Shown: piece after piece, positions 13,587 to 20,933 of the stretch
Layout of the letters: each line of letters starts with the position of its first letter
How positions within the stretch are numbered: position 1 is the first letter of the stretch
Source: Planctomycetota bacterium
GTDB lineage: Bacteria > Planctomycetota > PUPC01 > DSUN01
Reading direction: 5' to 3'
Assembly: GCA_016872875.1 (NCBI GenBank)
Contig: VGYW01000059.1
Location: 1 to 28,342, forward strand
Length of the DNA: 28,342 bases
Translations under genes and position numbers: made by a program
The notes under the pieces: generated by a model
Seen by the model: only the letters and a program-made list of their open reading frames with translations
Databases searched by the model: none
Told to the model about the DNA's origin: nothing

Positions 13587-14699
13587 CTACCGCTCTCCAT
13601 ACTTATAGAAGGCGGCGCAACTGCCCTCGGTGGAGACCATGCAGGGGCCGACGGGCGTGGCCGGGGTGCAGCGGACGGCGAAGAGGGGGCATTGGGGCGG
13701 CTCGATGAGGCCGCGAAGCACCGCGCCACAGGAACAGCCGGGATTCTCCAGCTCGGGGGGGACCTCGACGCCCAGGACGGCCAGCGCGTCGTGGCCGGCA
13801 AGCTCGGGCCGGAGCTTCAAGCCGCTCATCGGGATGGTGCCGAGGCCGCGCCAGGCGGCGTCACAGGGCTGGAACGCGTCCGCCACCCGCTCGCGGGCCT
13901 TGGCGTTCCCCTCGCGCGTCACCCAGCGCTTGTACTGAATCTCCACCTTCGGCTGGCCCTCGACAAGCTGAAGGAGGAGCATGGCGATGCCTTCGAGGAC
14001 ATCTTCGGCCTCGAAGCCTGTGACGACGCAGGGCACGCGATACCTCTCGGCCAGCGGCTCGTAGACGGCAGAGCCTGTGATGACGCTGACGTGGCCTGGG
14101 CAGATGAAGCCGTCGAGCTTCACCTCGCCGCCGGCCAGGATGGCCTCCATGGCGGGGGGGATGACCTTGTTGGCGGCGAGAAAGAGCATGTTCCGCAGGC
14201 CGCGTTCGCGGGCGTAGGCGGCGGTGGCGGCGATGGTGGGGGTGGTGGTCTCGAAGCCGATTGCGAAGAAGACCACGGTGTGGCGCGGCTCCGCCTCGGC
14301 GAGCTTGAGGGCGTCGAGCGGCGAGTAGACCATCCGCACGTCCGCCCCTTCGGCCTTCGCGCGCTCCAGGCTCGTGCGGCTGCCCGGCACGCGCACCATG
14401 TCGCCGAACGTTGCCAGGCGCACGCCTGGCCTGTCGGCGATCTCGAGCGCGGCGTCCACCATGCCCATCGGCGTCACGCACACGGGGCAGCCTGGGCCGC
14501 TGAGGAGCTTGACGTTCGGCGGGAGTAGCGCGCGGATGCCGCTGCGGAAGAGCGCCATCGTGTGGGTGCCGCAGACCTCCATGAAGCGAATAGTGCGCGG
14601 GGCGAGACGGGCCGCGCGCTCGGCGATGAGCTTGAGGAGGTCAGGCACAGAGCCACGAGCCGCGAGCCGCGAGCCGCGAGCCTGAAGATCGGGGTTCAA
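13587..14699 (-). CDS. hypD: Hydrogenase maturation protein HypD
   Basis: HypD is the Fe-S scaffold that with HypC carries iron while the CN and CO ligands are added. Visible are FMEVCGTHTMALFRSGIR, LLSGPGCPVCVTPMGMVD, FFAIGFETTTPT, the PGHVSVITGS segment, and the C-terminal cluster cysteines (PGCSCGAVLRG, PPQCPLFAVRC, GPCMVSTEGSCAAFYKYG). TTG at 14699 overlaps the hypC stop as TTGA, with GAGGAGG 7-8 bp upstream, giving 370 residues, the normal length and a sign of translational coupling. The first ~13 codons (LQARGSRLAARGS) are written in 7-bp repeats. An internal GTG (VPDLLKLI) is an alternative start that would skip them. Confidence 0.93.
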   Translation of the reverse strand: MNPDLQARGSRLAARGSVPDLLKLIAERAARLAPRTIRFMEVCGTHTMALFRSGIRALLPPNVKLLSGPGCPVCVTPMGMVDAALEIADRPGVRLATFGDMVRVPGSRTSLERAKAEGADVRMVYSPLDALKLAEAEPRHTVVFFAIGFETTTPTIAATAAYARERGLRNMLFLAANKVIPPAMEAILAGGEVKLDGFICPGHVSVITGSAVYEPLAERYRVPCVVTGFEAEDVLEGIAMLLLQLVEGQPKVEIQYKRWVTREGNAKARERVADAFQPCDAAWRGLGTIPMSGLKLRPELAGHDALAVLGVEVPPELENPGCSCGAVLRGLIEPPQCPLFAVRCTPATPVGPCMVSTEGSCAAFYKYGER

Positions 14700-14748
14700 G
14701 GCTTCTCCTCCTCTTGAGGCTCGCCGCTCGCCGCTCGTGGCTCGAAGC
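14655..14748. repeat. Inverted heptamer arrays flanking the hypC/hypD overlap
   Basis: GCCACGA/GCCGCGA x3/GCCTGAA at about 14655-14689 and the imperfect inverse GGCTCGC/CGCTCGC/CGCTCGT/GGCTCGA at about 14716-14745. The ~27-bp loop between them holds the hypD Shine-Dalgarno and TTG start, so an RNA hairpin could present or hide them. Both arrays are coding, for the HypC tail and HypD head. Confidence 0.7.
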
Positions 14749-14965
14749 TTTCCAGCCTGGCCATCTCCTCCCAGAGCCGCAGGCTCTCGGCGGCGTCCTC
14801 GGCGGACATCTTTTCGATGGCGAAGCCGGCGTGGACGAGCACATAGTCGCCGAGCTGCGGCTCGTCCACCAGGCTCACGTCTGCCTCGCGGCGATTGCCC
14901 ATCACGTCCACCGTCGCCAGGCGACCTTGGAGTTCGACGATCTTTGCGGGCACTGAAAGGCACAA
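14696..14965 (-). CDS. hypC: Hydrogenase maturation chaperone HypC/HybG
   Basis: HypC begins MCLSVPAK in nearly all homologues because Cys2 must become the N-terminus and bind HypD iron. Here that start appears as TTG at 14963-14965 followed by CLSVPAKIVELQGRLATVDV; GGAGGAG lies about 9-11 bp upstream. A GTG-type start at 14998 would bury the cysteine and is rejected. MGNRREADVSLVDEP and LGDYVLVHAGFAIEKMSAED complete the OB-like fold. It has 89 residues; the last ~15 (FEPRAASGEPQEEEKP) are repeat-derived and extend the usual tail. Its stop overlaps hypD. Confidence 0.92.
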   Translation of the reverse strand: MCLSVPAKIVELQGRLATVDVMGNRREADVSLVDEPQLGDYVLVHAGFAIEKMSAEDAAESLRLWEEMARLESFEPRAASGEPQEEEKP

Positions 14966-14996
14966 GGGTGTCGTCTCCTCCGATTCTTGTCTTCGC

Positions 14997-15020
14997 ACGC
15001 GTCACGGATCACGCGTCATC
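14997..15020. repeat. Heptamer array at the LRR-hypC junction
   Basis: Units CGCGTCA/CGGATCA/CGCGTCA at about 14997-15017, directly after the LRR stop. On the coding strand the units carry TGA every 7 bp. Confidence 0.75.
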
Positions 15021-16995
15021 AGAAATCCGTCTCCCTCCTCAGCCGCTCGACTTGTGGCACCAGTCGCGGGTCGGCGATGATCGTCCCGCCGCGCTTGAGC
15101 ATGGCGCGCAGTGGCGAGAGATCCCTGAGCTCCGGGCATCCGCCAACATCAACCTTCTCAAGTTCTGGCAGGGAGGCCAGCGGGGTCAGGTCGGCCAGCT
15201 TCCGGCTCAGCGACAGATCGAGGGACTTCAGGCGCCTTGACCCGGCGAGGGGGCGGAGATCGGCAAGCCCCTCTGAACCTGTGAGAGCGAGTGATCTCAG
15301 GGCAGGAAGCTTCGCCAGTGGCCCGACGTCAGTCGCCTTCTTGCAGCCGTTCAGGCTGAGGAACTCAAGGGCGGTCAGGCTCGCAAGCGGAGCGAGGTCG
15401 GTCAGCTCGGGCAAGTCGCTGAGGAAACCCAGCGAGACGCTCTTCAAAGACCTGAGCTGCGCGAGTGGCTTGAGGTCAGCCAGACGCGGACAAGGGGTGA
15501 TGAGGAGTTCCTGGAGATTGACGATGGCGCCGAGGGGCGCCAGGTCGTTGACTTGTCCGCACTTGTAGATATGGAGCCGTCTGAGTTGGCTCAGCCTCCC
15601 GACAGAGGCGAGGCCGCCTAGCCCTTGACAGTTGTCGAGGAACAGATCCTCCAGAGCTGTTAGCGACCTAAGGGGGGTCAGGTCGCGGACAGCGGGACAA
15701 CTCTCGATGCGTACCTCGCGCAGGGCTCGAAGGCGGGCGATGCCGCCTAGGTCGGAGAGGCCCGTGCACCGCTCAATCCGAAGCGACTCCAGGTTCTCCG
15801 CCTTCGCGTGCGGAGGGATGCTCGATACGTCCTCGATATGGCTTAGCCAGAGCTTCTTCAGTGCCATGAGGCTGCTGAGAAAGCTCAAGTCGTCAAGGCC
15901 GCCGACGTAGGCCTCCTCGAGCTTTGTGAGGCGCCCCAGTGGCGCTAGGTCTTTGCCGCCTTTCGTCTTCTCACTGAACCAGAGCTTGAGGTACTTGAGT
16001 TCCGCAAGGCGCCCCAGCGCCGTGAAGTCTTTCACCTGGGTCTTGCCGCTGAAGTGGAGGCCAAGGCGCGACAGGCCAGTCATTTGTCCAAGCGGCTCAA
16101 TGTCCCGCGCCTCCGAACTCAGCCTGACGTAGAGTTCCACCAGGTTTGCCATGCCACTCAAAGGAGAGAGGTCTGCCGCCTCGCAGTAGGGCAGGTGAAG
16201 CCTGCGGAGCTTCGTCAGGCCGCGCAGCGGCCTGAGGTCCATAGGCCCTGGCGGCCAGAGCGCGTGTAGCCAAAGGGACCTAAGCTCCGTTAGCCTTTCC
16301 ATCGCCCGCAGGTCGAAGGGGTAGTCAGCCGAGATGTATAGGGCCCGCAGATTGGTCATCTGTGCGAGCGAGCCCATATCCTCAAGAAGCGGCGCATCGC
16401 CCCGCGAGCCCACCGCACAGACCATAAGCGACGTGAGGCCCTTCGCGGCGTTGAGCGTGGGGATTATGGGGGCCTCACGATGGCTGCTTATCCTCAATGC
16501 ATAGATTCCGGGACACCTGCCGATGAAAGCGTTGAGGTGCGCCAATGGGCCTTCTGAGACGTGCAGCGCGACCCTGACATTCGGCGGCACGGGCGGGAGC
16601 GCAGCAAGGGCCTCCCCATTGCACCAGATGGTCAACGGGCTGACCCCCTCGGCGATAGCCTGCCGCAAGGCTTCGAACCCTTCGGGTTCCTTTTGCGGAA
16701 CCCTCACGTGCGCGAGGCGTCGCTGCCCACCATCCACGCTGAGGAAGGTCCGAGGCCCCTCCTTCTGAAACAGCAGATCGGCCCCGCGCTCATAAGGCAC
16801 AAAGGCTCCGTCGCCACAATGGACCCACTCGCCTGGCACGAACTGTCGGGTGTCGGTTCCCCCGGTGGACGAGCGGACCGTTGCGGTGGCGATCTCCGCA
16901 GCCGGCTCGGGCGCTGGCTCTGCGCCGCGGCCTATCGAGGCCATTGGCGCAACGAATAGGGGAACCAGGAACGAAGCCAAGGGATGGAGCTTCAT
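15019..16995 (-). CDS. Secreted leucine-rich-repeat protein inside the hyp operon, 658 aa
   Basis: A signal peptide (MKLHPLASFLVPLFVAPMAS, cleaved near GRGA) precedes a ~100-residue N-terminal region. Then come roughly twenty short leucine-rich repeats of the D-L-x-P-L-x-x-L-x-x-L-x-x-L-x-L type, for example LTDLAPLASLTALEFLSLNG, DVGPLAKLPALRSLALTG and DLTPLASLPELEKVDVGG. Such bacterial LRR proteins form a curved binding surface and act outside the cytoplasm; the ligand is unknown. It lies between hypF and hypC with heptamer arrays at both ends. Nothing suggests a role in hydrogenase maturation, which is cytoplasmic. By eye its composition is less GC-extreme than hypF, consistent with insertion. 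Confidence 0.85.
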   Translation of the reverse strand: MKLHPLASFLVPLFVAPMASIGRGAEPAPEPAAEIATATVRSSTGGTDTRQFVPGEWVHCGDGAFVPYERGADLLFQKEGPRTFLSVDGGQRRLAHVRVPQKEPEGFEALRQAIAEGVSPLTIWCNGEALAALPPVPPNVRVALHVSEGPLAHLNAFIGRCPGIYALRISSHREAPIIPTLNAAKGLTSLMVCAVGSRGDAPLLEDMGSLAQMTNLRALYISADYPFDLRAMERLTELRSLWLHALWPPGPMDLRPLRGLTKLRRLHLPYCEAADLSPLSGMANLVELYVRLSSEARDIEPLGQMTGLSRLGLHFSGKTQVKDFTALGRLAELKYLKLWFSEKTKGGKDLAPLGRLTKLEEAYVGGLDDLSFLSSLMALKKLWLSHIEDVSSIPPHAKAENLESLRIERCTGLSDLGGIARLRALREVRIESCPAVRDLTPLRSLTALEDLFLDNCQGLGGLASVGRLSQLRRLHIYKCGQVNDLAPLGAIVNLQELLITPCPRLADLKPLAQLRSLKSVSLGFLSDLPELTDLAPLASLTALEFLSLNGCKKATDVGPLAKLPALRSLALTGSEGLADLRPLAGSRRLKSLDLSLSRKLADLTPLASLPELEKVDVGGCPELRDLSPLRAMLKRGGTIIADPRLVPQVERLRRETDF

Positions 16996-17006
16996 TGCCG
17001 TGCTTT

Positions 17007-17038
17007 CTCACGCGTCACGGGTCACGCGTCACGCATCC
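17007..17038. repeat. Heptamer array at the hypF-LRR junction, includes the hypF stop
   Basis: Units CTCACGC/GTCACGG/GTCACGC/GTCACGC on the plus strand; on the coding strand TGA recurs every 7 bp and the hypF stop itself is one of these TGAs. It is in the same orientation as the array at 14997-15020, so the LRR gene is flanked by direct copies. Confidence 0.75.
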
Positions 17039-19958
17039 TCGCCAAAGCCACCACCGCCTGGCCAAGCGACACTCCGCCGTCATTCGTCGGCACCAGGCGA
17101 TGGTAGCGGACATCGAAGCCGTCGCGCTCCAGCACTTGGCACACGCCCTCCAGCAGGCGCATGTTCTGGAAGCAGCCGCCGCTGAGGGTGACTGTGCTCA
17201 AGCCACGTGCGCCGCGAATGTCGGTGCAGACCGCTCGAACGACCTCGACTATCGTATTGTGGAAACGGGCGGCGATCAACCCGCGGGGCGCGCCCCGCCG
17301 CAGGTCGTCGAGCACCGCCCTCATGGTCTCCCGCGGATCAATCGTCCACGGCGTCGCGCTAACATCGAGGTTGAAGGGATAGAACACACGATCGCGGTGT
17401 TGGGTGTCAGGTGTTGGGTGTTGGGGGTTGAAATCGCAAATCGGAAATCGGAAATCGGAAATGCTCGCTTCGAGCTCTATGGCGGCCTGGCCCTCGTAGC
17501 TGGTGCGGGTGCAGATGCCGAGGAGGGCGGAGACGCCGTCGAAGAGGCGGCCCATCGAGGAGGTCTCGGGGCAGGCCACGCCTTTGTCGAGAAGCTGCTG
17601 GACGGCGGCCAGGTCGGCGGGAGGGACGCCCGCGCGCTCGAGCTCGGGGAAGACCGTGGGGCCGAGGTAGGCGAGGGCCATGCGCCACGGCTCCCGGATG
17701 GCCGCCTCGGCGCCAGGCATCGGCACGTAAGCGAGATGCGCAAGGCGCTCGAAGTCGGCCAGCGTTGCGACGAGGAACTCCCCGCCCCACACCCTGCCGT
17801 CGGTGCCATAGCCCGTGCCGTCCAGCGACACGCCAATCACAGGGCCTTCGAGGCCGTGCTCGGCCATGACCGAGGCGGCGTGGGCGTGGTGGTGCTGAAC
17901 GCCGGAGAGGACAACGGTGTCAGGTGTTAGGTGTTGGGGGTTGGGGGTTGGAATCTGGAATGTGGAATCTGGAATGTGGGATGCCGCCTTCGCAAGCTTG
18001 CTCGCGAAGGCGGTGGAGTGGTAGCCGGGGTGGAGGTCGTGGGCGATGAGGGTGGGGCGGGTTTCGAGGATGGACTGGAAGTGCTCGATGGTCTCCTCGA
18101 AGAAGGCCAGGGCGTCGGCGTGGTCGAGGTCGCCGATGTGCTGGCTGAGATAGGCCCTGCCCTTTCGGATGATGCAGATCGTGTTCTTGAGGTCGCCGCC
18201 CAGGGCAAGGACGGAGGTGTTAGGCGTTAGGTGTTCGGTGCTGGGGGGCCGAAGAGGGATGGCTCGGGGGACCTCGCCGCGGGCGCGGCGCTGGACGATG
18301 GGCTGGCCGCGGAAGACGCGCGTGACCGAGTCGTCCGAGCGGCGGATGATGTCGCGGTCGTGGACGAGGAACAGGTCGGCCACCGAGCCGAGGCGTTCCA
18401 GCGCCTCGTCGTTGTCGATGGCGATCGGCTCGTCCGTGCGGTTCGCACTCGTCATCACGAGGGCCAGAAACCCCCGCCTCTCCCTCTCCCCTGGGGAGAG
18501 GTCGCCCGCCCAAGGCGGGCGGGTGAGGGTGCCTTTGGACCTCTCCCTTGGGGAGAGGTCGCCCGCCTTTGGCGGGCGGGTGAGGGTGCCTTTGGACCTC
18601 TCCCTTGGGGAGAGGTCGCCCGCCCAAGGCGGGCGGGTGAGGGTGCCTCCCGTTGCGTGCGCTGCGCCCGAAGCACCCTCACCCCCACCCTCTCCCCGAG
18701 GGAGAGGGGGAAGGCAAGCACCCTCACCCCCACCCTCTCCCCGAGGGAGAGGGGGAAGGCAAGCACCCTCACCCCCACCCTCTCCCCGAGGGAGAGGGGG
18801 AAGGCAAGCACCCTCACCCCCGCCCTCTCCCCGAGGGAGAGGGGGAAGAGAAGCACCCTCACCCCTGCCCTCTCCCCGAGGGAGAGGGGGAAGAGAAGCA
18901 CCCTCACCCCCGCCCTCTCCCCGAGGGAGAGGGGGATTGAACAAGAGGACGTGGACGGGTGTGTAGGGGAGCATGAGGCCGAAGTATTGGCTGGCGGGGG
19001 CGATGGCGTCGGCCAGGGGGTTGCCGGGCCGCTTGGGGGCGAGGACGATGGGCTTGCGCCAACTGAGGAGCAGCCGCTCCTCGGCCTCGGTGAGCTCGCA
19101 CAGGCGGCGGGCGGCGGCGAGGTCGGGCACCATGACGGCGAAGGGCTTCTTCTCGCGCCACTTGCGCTCGCGGAGGGTTTGCACCGCGGCCTGGTTCGTG
19201 GCGTCGCAGACGAGGTGGAAGCCGCCGAGGCCCTTCACCGCCGCAATCTTGCCCTCGCGCAACGCAGCGGCGACGATGGCTATGGGGTCTGGCGACACAG
19301 GCAAGATGCCTGTGCCACCATCTCTCTGGCAAGGAGGAGGGTTGGTGGCACAGGCTTCCAGCCTGTGGCCTTCGGGGTCGAGGAGCGCGAGCCGCGGGCC
19401 GCAGGCCCAGCAGGCGTTCGGCTGGGCGTGGAAGCGGCGGTCGGCGGGGTCGTCGTACTCGCGCTGGCAGTCGGGGCACATCGTGAAGCGCTTCATCGAG
19501 GTGAACGGGCGGTCGTAGGGGAGGGATTCGGCGATGGTGAAGCGCGGGCCGCAATTCGTGCAGTTGATGAAGGGGTAGAGGTGGCGGCGGTCGGCGGGGT
19601 CCAGGAGTTCGCGGCGGCAGTCGTCGCAGAGGCCCATGTCGGGCGGGATTTCCGCGAGAGCATCGGCCAGCCGCTCGCTCTTGACGATGACGAAGCCCGC
19701 ATCGCCCACGGGGGGGATGGCCTCGTGGCGGACCTCTGCAATGTCAGCCACGGGCGGCGCCTCAGGCACCAGCCGCTCCACGAACCGCTCGCACCGCTCC
19801 CGCGGCCCCTCGACCTCGATGAGGACGCCCGACGAGTCGTTGCGCACCCAGCCCGCGAGGGCCAGGCTGCGGGCCAGGCGGTAGATGTAGGGCCGAAAGC
19901 CCACGCCCTGAACCGTGCCGCGGACGTGGACGCGATAGCGAGCCGTGACTTCAGACAT
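17022..19958 (-). CDS. hypF: Carbamoyltransferase HypF, enlarged by in-frame repeats (978 aa)
   Basis: HypF uses carbamoyl phosphate and ATP to load a carbamoyl group onto HypE. Domains in order: acylphosphatase-like (1-92, VRGTVQGVGFRPYIYRLA); two double-Cys zinc fingers (about 107-190: LCDDCRRELL, INCTNCGPRFT, MCPDCQREYD, ACWACGPRL); YrdC-like (about 224-520, KGLGGFHLVCDATN, MLPYTPVHVLL, LVMTSANRTDEPIAID); Kae1/carbamoyltransferase-like (ALGGDLKNT, SGVQHHHAHAASV, SLDGTGYGTDGRVWGGEF, TLSGGCFQNM). The usual length is near 750. The ~235 excess residues are five in-frame repeat blocks at about 196-223, 341-493, 569-581, 658-681 and 832-854; motifs between them are intact. ATG 19958; AGAGGA lies about 10 bp upstream. 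Confidence 0.93.
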   Translation of the reverse strand: MSEVTARYRVHVRGTVQGVGFRPYIYRLARSLALAGWVRNDSSGVLIEVEGPRERCERFVERLVPEAPPVADIAEVRHEAIPPVGDAGFVIVKSERLADALAEIPPDMGLCDDCRRELLDPADRRHLYPFINCTNCGPRFTIAESLPYDRPFTSMKRFTMCPDCQREYDDPADRRFHAQPNACWACGPRLALLDPEGHRLEACATNPPPCQRDGGTGILPVSPDPIAIVAAALREGKIAAVKGLGGFHLVCDATNQAAVQTLRERKWREKKPFAVMVPDLAAARRLCELTEAEERLLLSWRKPIVLAPKRPGNPLADAIAPASQYFGLMLPYTPVHVLLFNPPLPRGEGGGEGASLPPLPRGEGRGEGASLPPLPRGEGGGEGACLPPLPRGEGGGEGACLPPLPRGEGGGEGACLPPLPRGEGGGEGASGAAHATGGTLTRPPWAGDLSPRERSKGTLTRPPKAGDLSPRERSKGTLTRPPWAGDLSPGERERRGFLALVMTSANRTDEPIAIDNDEALERLGSVADLFLVHDRDIIRRSDDSVTRVFRGQPIVQRRARGEVPRAIPLRPPSTEHLTPNTSVLALGGDLKNTICIIRKGRAYLSQHIGDLDHADALAFFEETIEHFQSILETRPTLIAHDLHPGYHSTAFASKLAKAASHIPDSTFQIPTPNPQHLTPDTVVLSGVQHHHAHAASVMAEHGLEGPVIGVSLDGTGYGTDGRVWGGEFLVATLADFERLAHLAYVPMPGAEAAIREPWRMALAYLGPTVFPELERAGVPPADLAAVQQLLDKGVACPETSSMGRLFDGVSALLGICTRTSYEGQAAIELEASISDFRFPICDFNPQHPTPDTQHRDRVFYPFNLDVSATPWTIDPRETMRAVLDDLRRGAPRGLIAARFHNTIVEVVRAVCTDIRGARGLSTVTLSGGCFQNMRLLEGVCQVLERDGFDVRYHRLVPTNDGGVSLGQAVVALARMRDA
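17397..17463. repeat. In-frame heptamer array in hypF (1)
   Basis: Units GTGTTGG/GTGTCAG/GTGTTGG/GTGTTGG followed by AATCGCA/AATCGGA x3. It is translated as FRFPICDFNPQHPTPDTQH, an insertion before DRVFYPFNLD. Confidence 0.85.
17915..17985. repeat. In-frame heptamer array in hypF (2)
   Basis: Units GTGTCAG/GTGTTAG/GTGTTGG/GGGTTGG x2 then AATCTGG/AATGTGG x2. It is translated as IPDSTFQIPTPNPQHLTPDT just before the VVLSGVQHHHAH motif. Confidence 0.85.
18215..18252. repeat. In-frame heptamer array in hypF (3)
   Basis: Units GTGTTAG/GCGTTAG/GTGTTCG/GTGCTGG, translated as STEHLTPNT just before SVLALGGDLKNT. Confidence 0.8.
18481..18943. repeat. In-frame palindromic repeat block in hypF: 3 x 57 bp and 6 x 45 bp
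   Basis: Three 57-bp units (from about 18484, 18541 and 18598; CCTCTCCC...GGGAGAGG with CGCCCGCC...GGCGGGCG) are followed by six 45-bp units starting at 18674, 18719, 18764, 18809, 18854 and 18899 (CCTCTCCCCGAGGGAGAGGG). Both periods are multiples of three. It is translated as LPPLPRGEGGGEGA and TLTRPPWAGDLSPRERSKG repeats, in the loop between LPYTPVHVLLFN and FLALVMTSANRT of the YrdC-like domain. Similar repeats are widely dispersed in other genomes. Confidence 0.9.
19295..19370. repeat. Palindromic ACAGGC...GCCTGT element inside hypF
   Basis: ACAGGCAAGATGCCTGT (19301-19317) and a second hairpin CACAGGCTTCCAGCCTGTG (about 19350-19368). It is translated in hypF as GGTGILPVS between the zinc fingers and the YrdC-like domain. 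The first hairpin is repeated exactly in the PQQ gene at 25455-25478. Confidence 0.8.
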
Positions 19959-19979
19959 CGGGGTAGTGTCCTCTTTCCC

Positions 19980-19985
19980 ATTATA
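19980..19985 (-). promoter_or_regulatory. Possible -10 box (TATAAT) for hypF
   Basis: A perfect TATAAT on the minus strand, 21 bp before the hypF ATG. No convincing -35 is seen 16-18 bp further upstream. It may also serve the genes downstream of hypF. Confidence 0.4.
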
Positions 19986-20073
19986 GCAGAAGCCCCGCGT
20001 GGGGGAGGAAAGGGCAGTGGCCGGCCAGGGAACTATCTGCTACACTATCGTCGCCGCAGGAAAGGGCCATGCT

Positions 20074-20724
20074 TTGAGATACCTGGCCGTGCTGTTCGAC
20101 CTGGACGGGACGCTGCTGGACACGCTCGAGGACCTGGCGGACTCGATGAACGCCGTCCTCCGGCAGCTCGGCTTGCCGCCGCACCCGCTCGCGCCCTACA
20201 AGTATTTCGTGGGCGACGGGGTGGTGAACCTGGTGAGGCGGGCGCTGCCCGAGGGCCACCGCGACGCGGCGACCGTGGCGAAGGCGGTGGAACTGATGCG
20301 CCACACCTACGCAGAGCACTGGGCCGACAGGACCCGCCCCTACCCCGGCATCCCCGAGCTCCTCGACGCCCTGGCCGCCCGCGGCGTGAAGATGGCCGTG
20401 CTCTCCAACAAGCCCGACGACACGACGCGGCTCTGCGTGGCCAGGCTCCTGCCCCTCTGGCGCTTCGACGCTGTGGTGGGCGCAGGCCCCGACATCCCGC
20501 CCAAGCCCGACCTCGCGGGCGTCCGCACCATCATCGCTCAGCTCGGCGTCCCTGCCGGGCAGTTCATCTACCTCGGCGACACGAACACGGACATGGCGAC
20601 GGCAAACGCGGCGGCCATGTTCGCCGTCGGCGCCCTCTGGGGCTTCCGCTCCGCCGAGGAGCTGCGCGAGGCGGGGGCGCGGGTGCTCATCGAGAGGCCC
20701 GGCGACCTCCTCGGGCTCTTGTGA
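20074..20724 (+). CDS. gph: HAD-superfamily phosphatase, phosphoglycolate-phosphatase-like
   Basis: All four HAD motifs are present: FDLDGTLLDT (nucleophile Asp and acid Asp), LSNKPDD (Ser/Thr motif), PPKPDLAG (Lys) and YLGDTNTDMATA (metal-binding Asp). A helical cap after motif I and the PYPGIPELLDALAARG stretch match Gph/PGP-type enzymes, which remove phosphate from 2-phosphoglycolate; substrate specificity cannot be proved from sequence. The start is TTG at 20074 with AGGAAAGG about 6-8 bp upstream, giving MRYLAVLFDLDGT and 216 residues, the normal length. It is divergent from hypF across a ~115-bp gap; no convincing promoter was found. Confidence 0.85.
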   Translation: MRYLAVLFDLDGTLLDTLEDLADSMNAVLRQLGLPPHPLAPYKYFVGDGVVNLVRRALPEGHRDAATVAKAVELMRHTYAEHWADRTRPYPGIPELLDALAARGVKMAVLSNKPDDTTRLCVARLLPLWRFDAVVGAGPDIPPKPDLAGVRTIIAQLGVPAGQFIYLGDTNTDMATANAAAMFAVGALWGFRSAEELREAGARVLIERPGDLLGLL

Positions 20725-20740
20725 CGCGATGATGTAGTCG

Positions 20741-20892
20741 GCAGTCGGCAGTTAGCAGGAGGCAGCACCTCCGCCCTTGTCATTGCGAGCTTGCCGAGCA
20801 ACCTTTCAGGGGAGTAGACTGGCACAAGCGAAGTTTGCTTTCGTCACGTGCGTCAAGCCCTTGAAAGGTGCTTCGACAAGCTCAGCATGACA
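20741..20892. repeat. Heptamer array plus imperfect palindrome between gph and the glycosidase gene
   Basis: Units GTCGGCA x2/GTTAGCA/GGAGGCA at about 20738-20766. Then an imperfect inverted repeat: TGTCATTGCGAGCTTGCCGA with CCTTTCAGG (to ~20811), mirrored by CTTGAAAGG and CGACAAGCTCAGCATGACAG (to 20892). It fills most of the 209-bp gap before the glycosidase. Confidence 0.7.
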
Positions 20893-20933
20893 GGTTAGTG
20901 GTACCCCGCTCGGGATGGCTGGAGGACAACGCG

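Noticed and set aside
18674..18943. 45-bp regular repeats resembling a CRISPR array
   Set aside because: Units abut without unique spacers and lie in frame inside hypF.
10766..19958. Complete hydrogenase locus
   Set aside because: Only hypC, hypD, hypE and hypF are present; no hydrogenase subunits, hypA, hypB or protease gene were found.
18231..20732. 833-residue plus-strand open frame over hypF and gph
   Set aside because: Antisense to well-supported hypF motifs and out of frame with gph; low-complexity translation.
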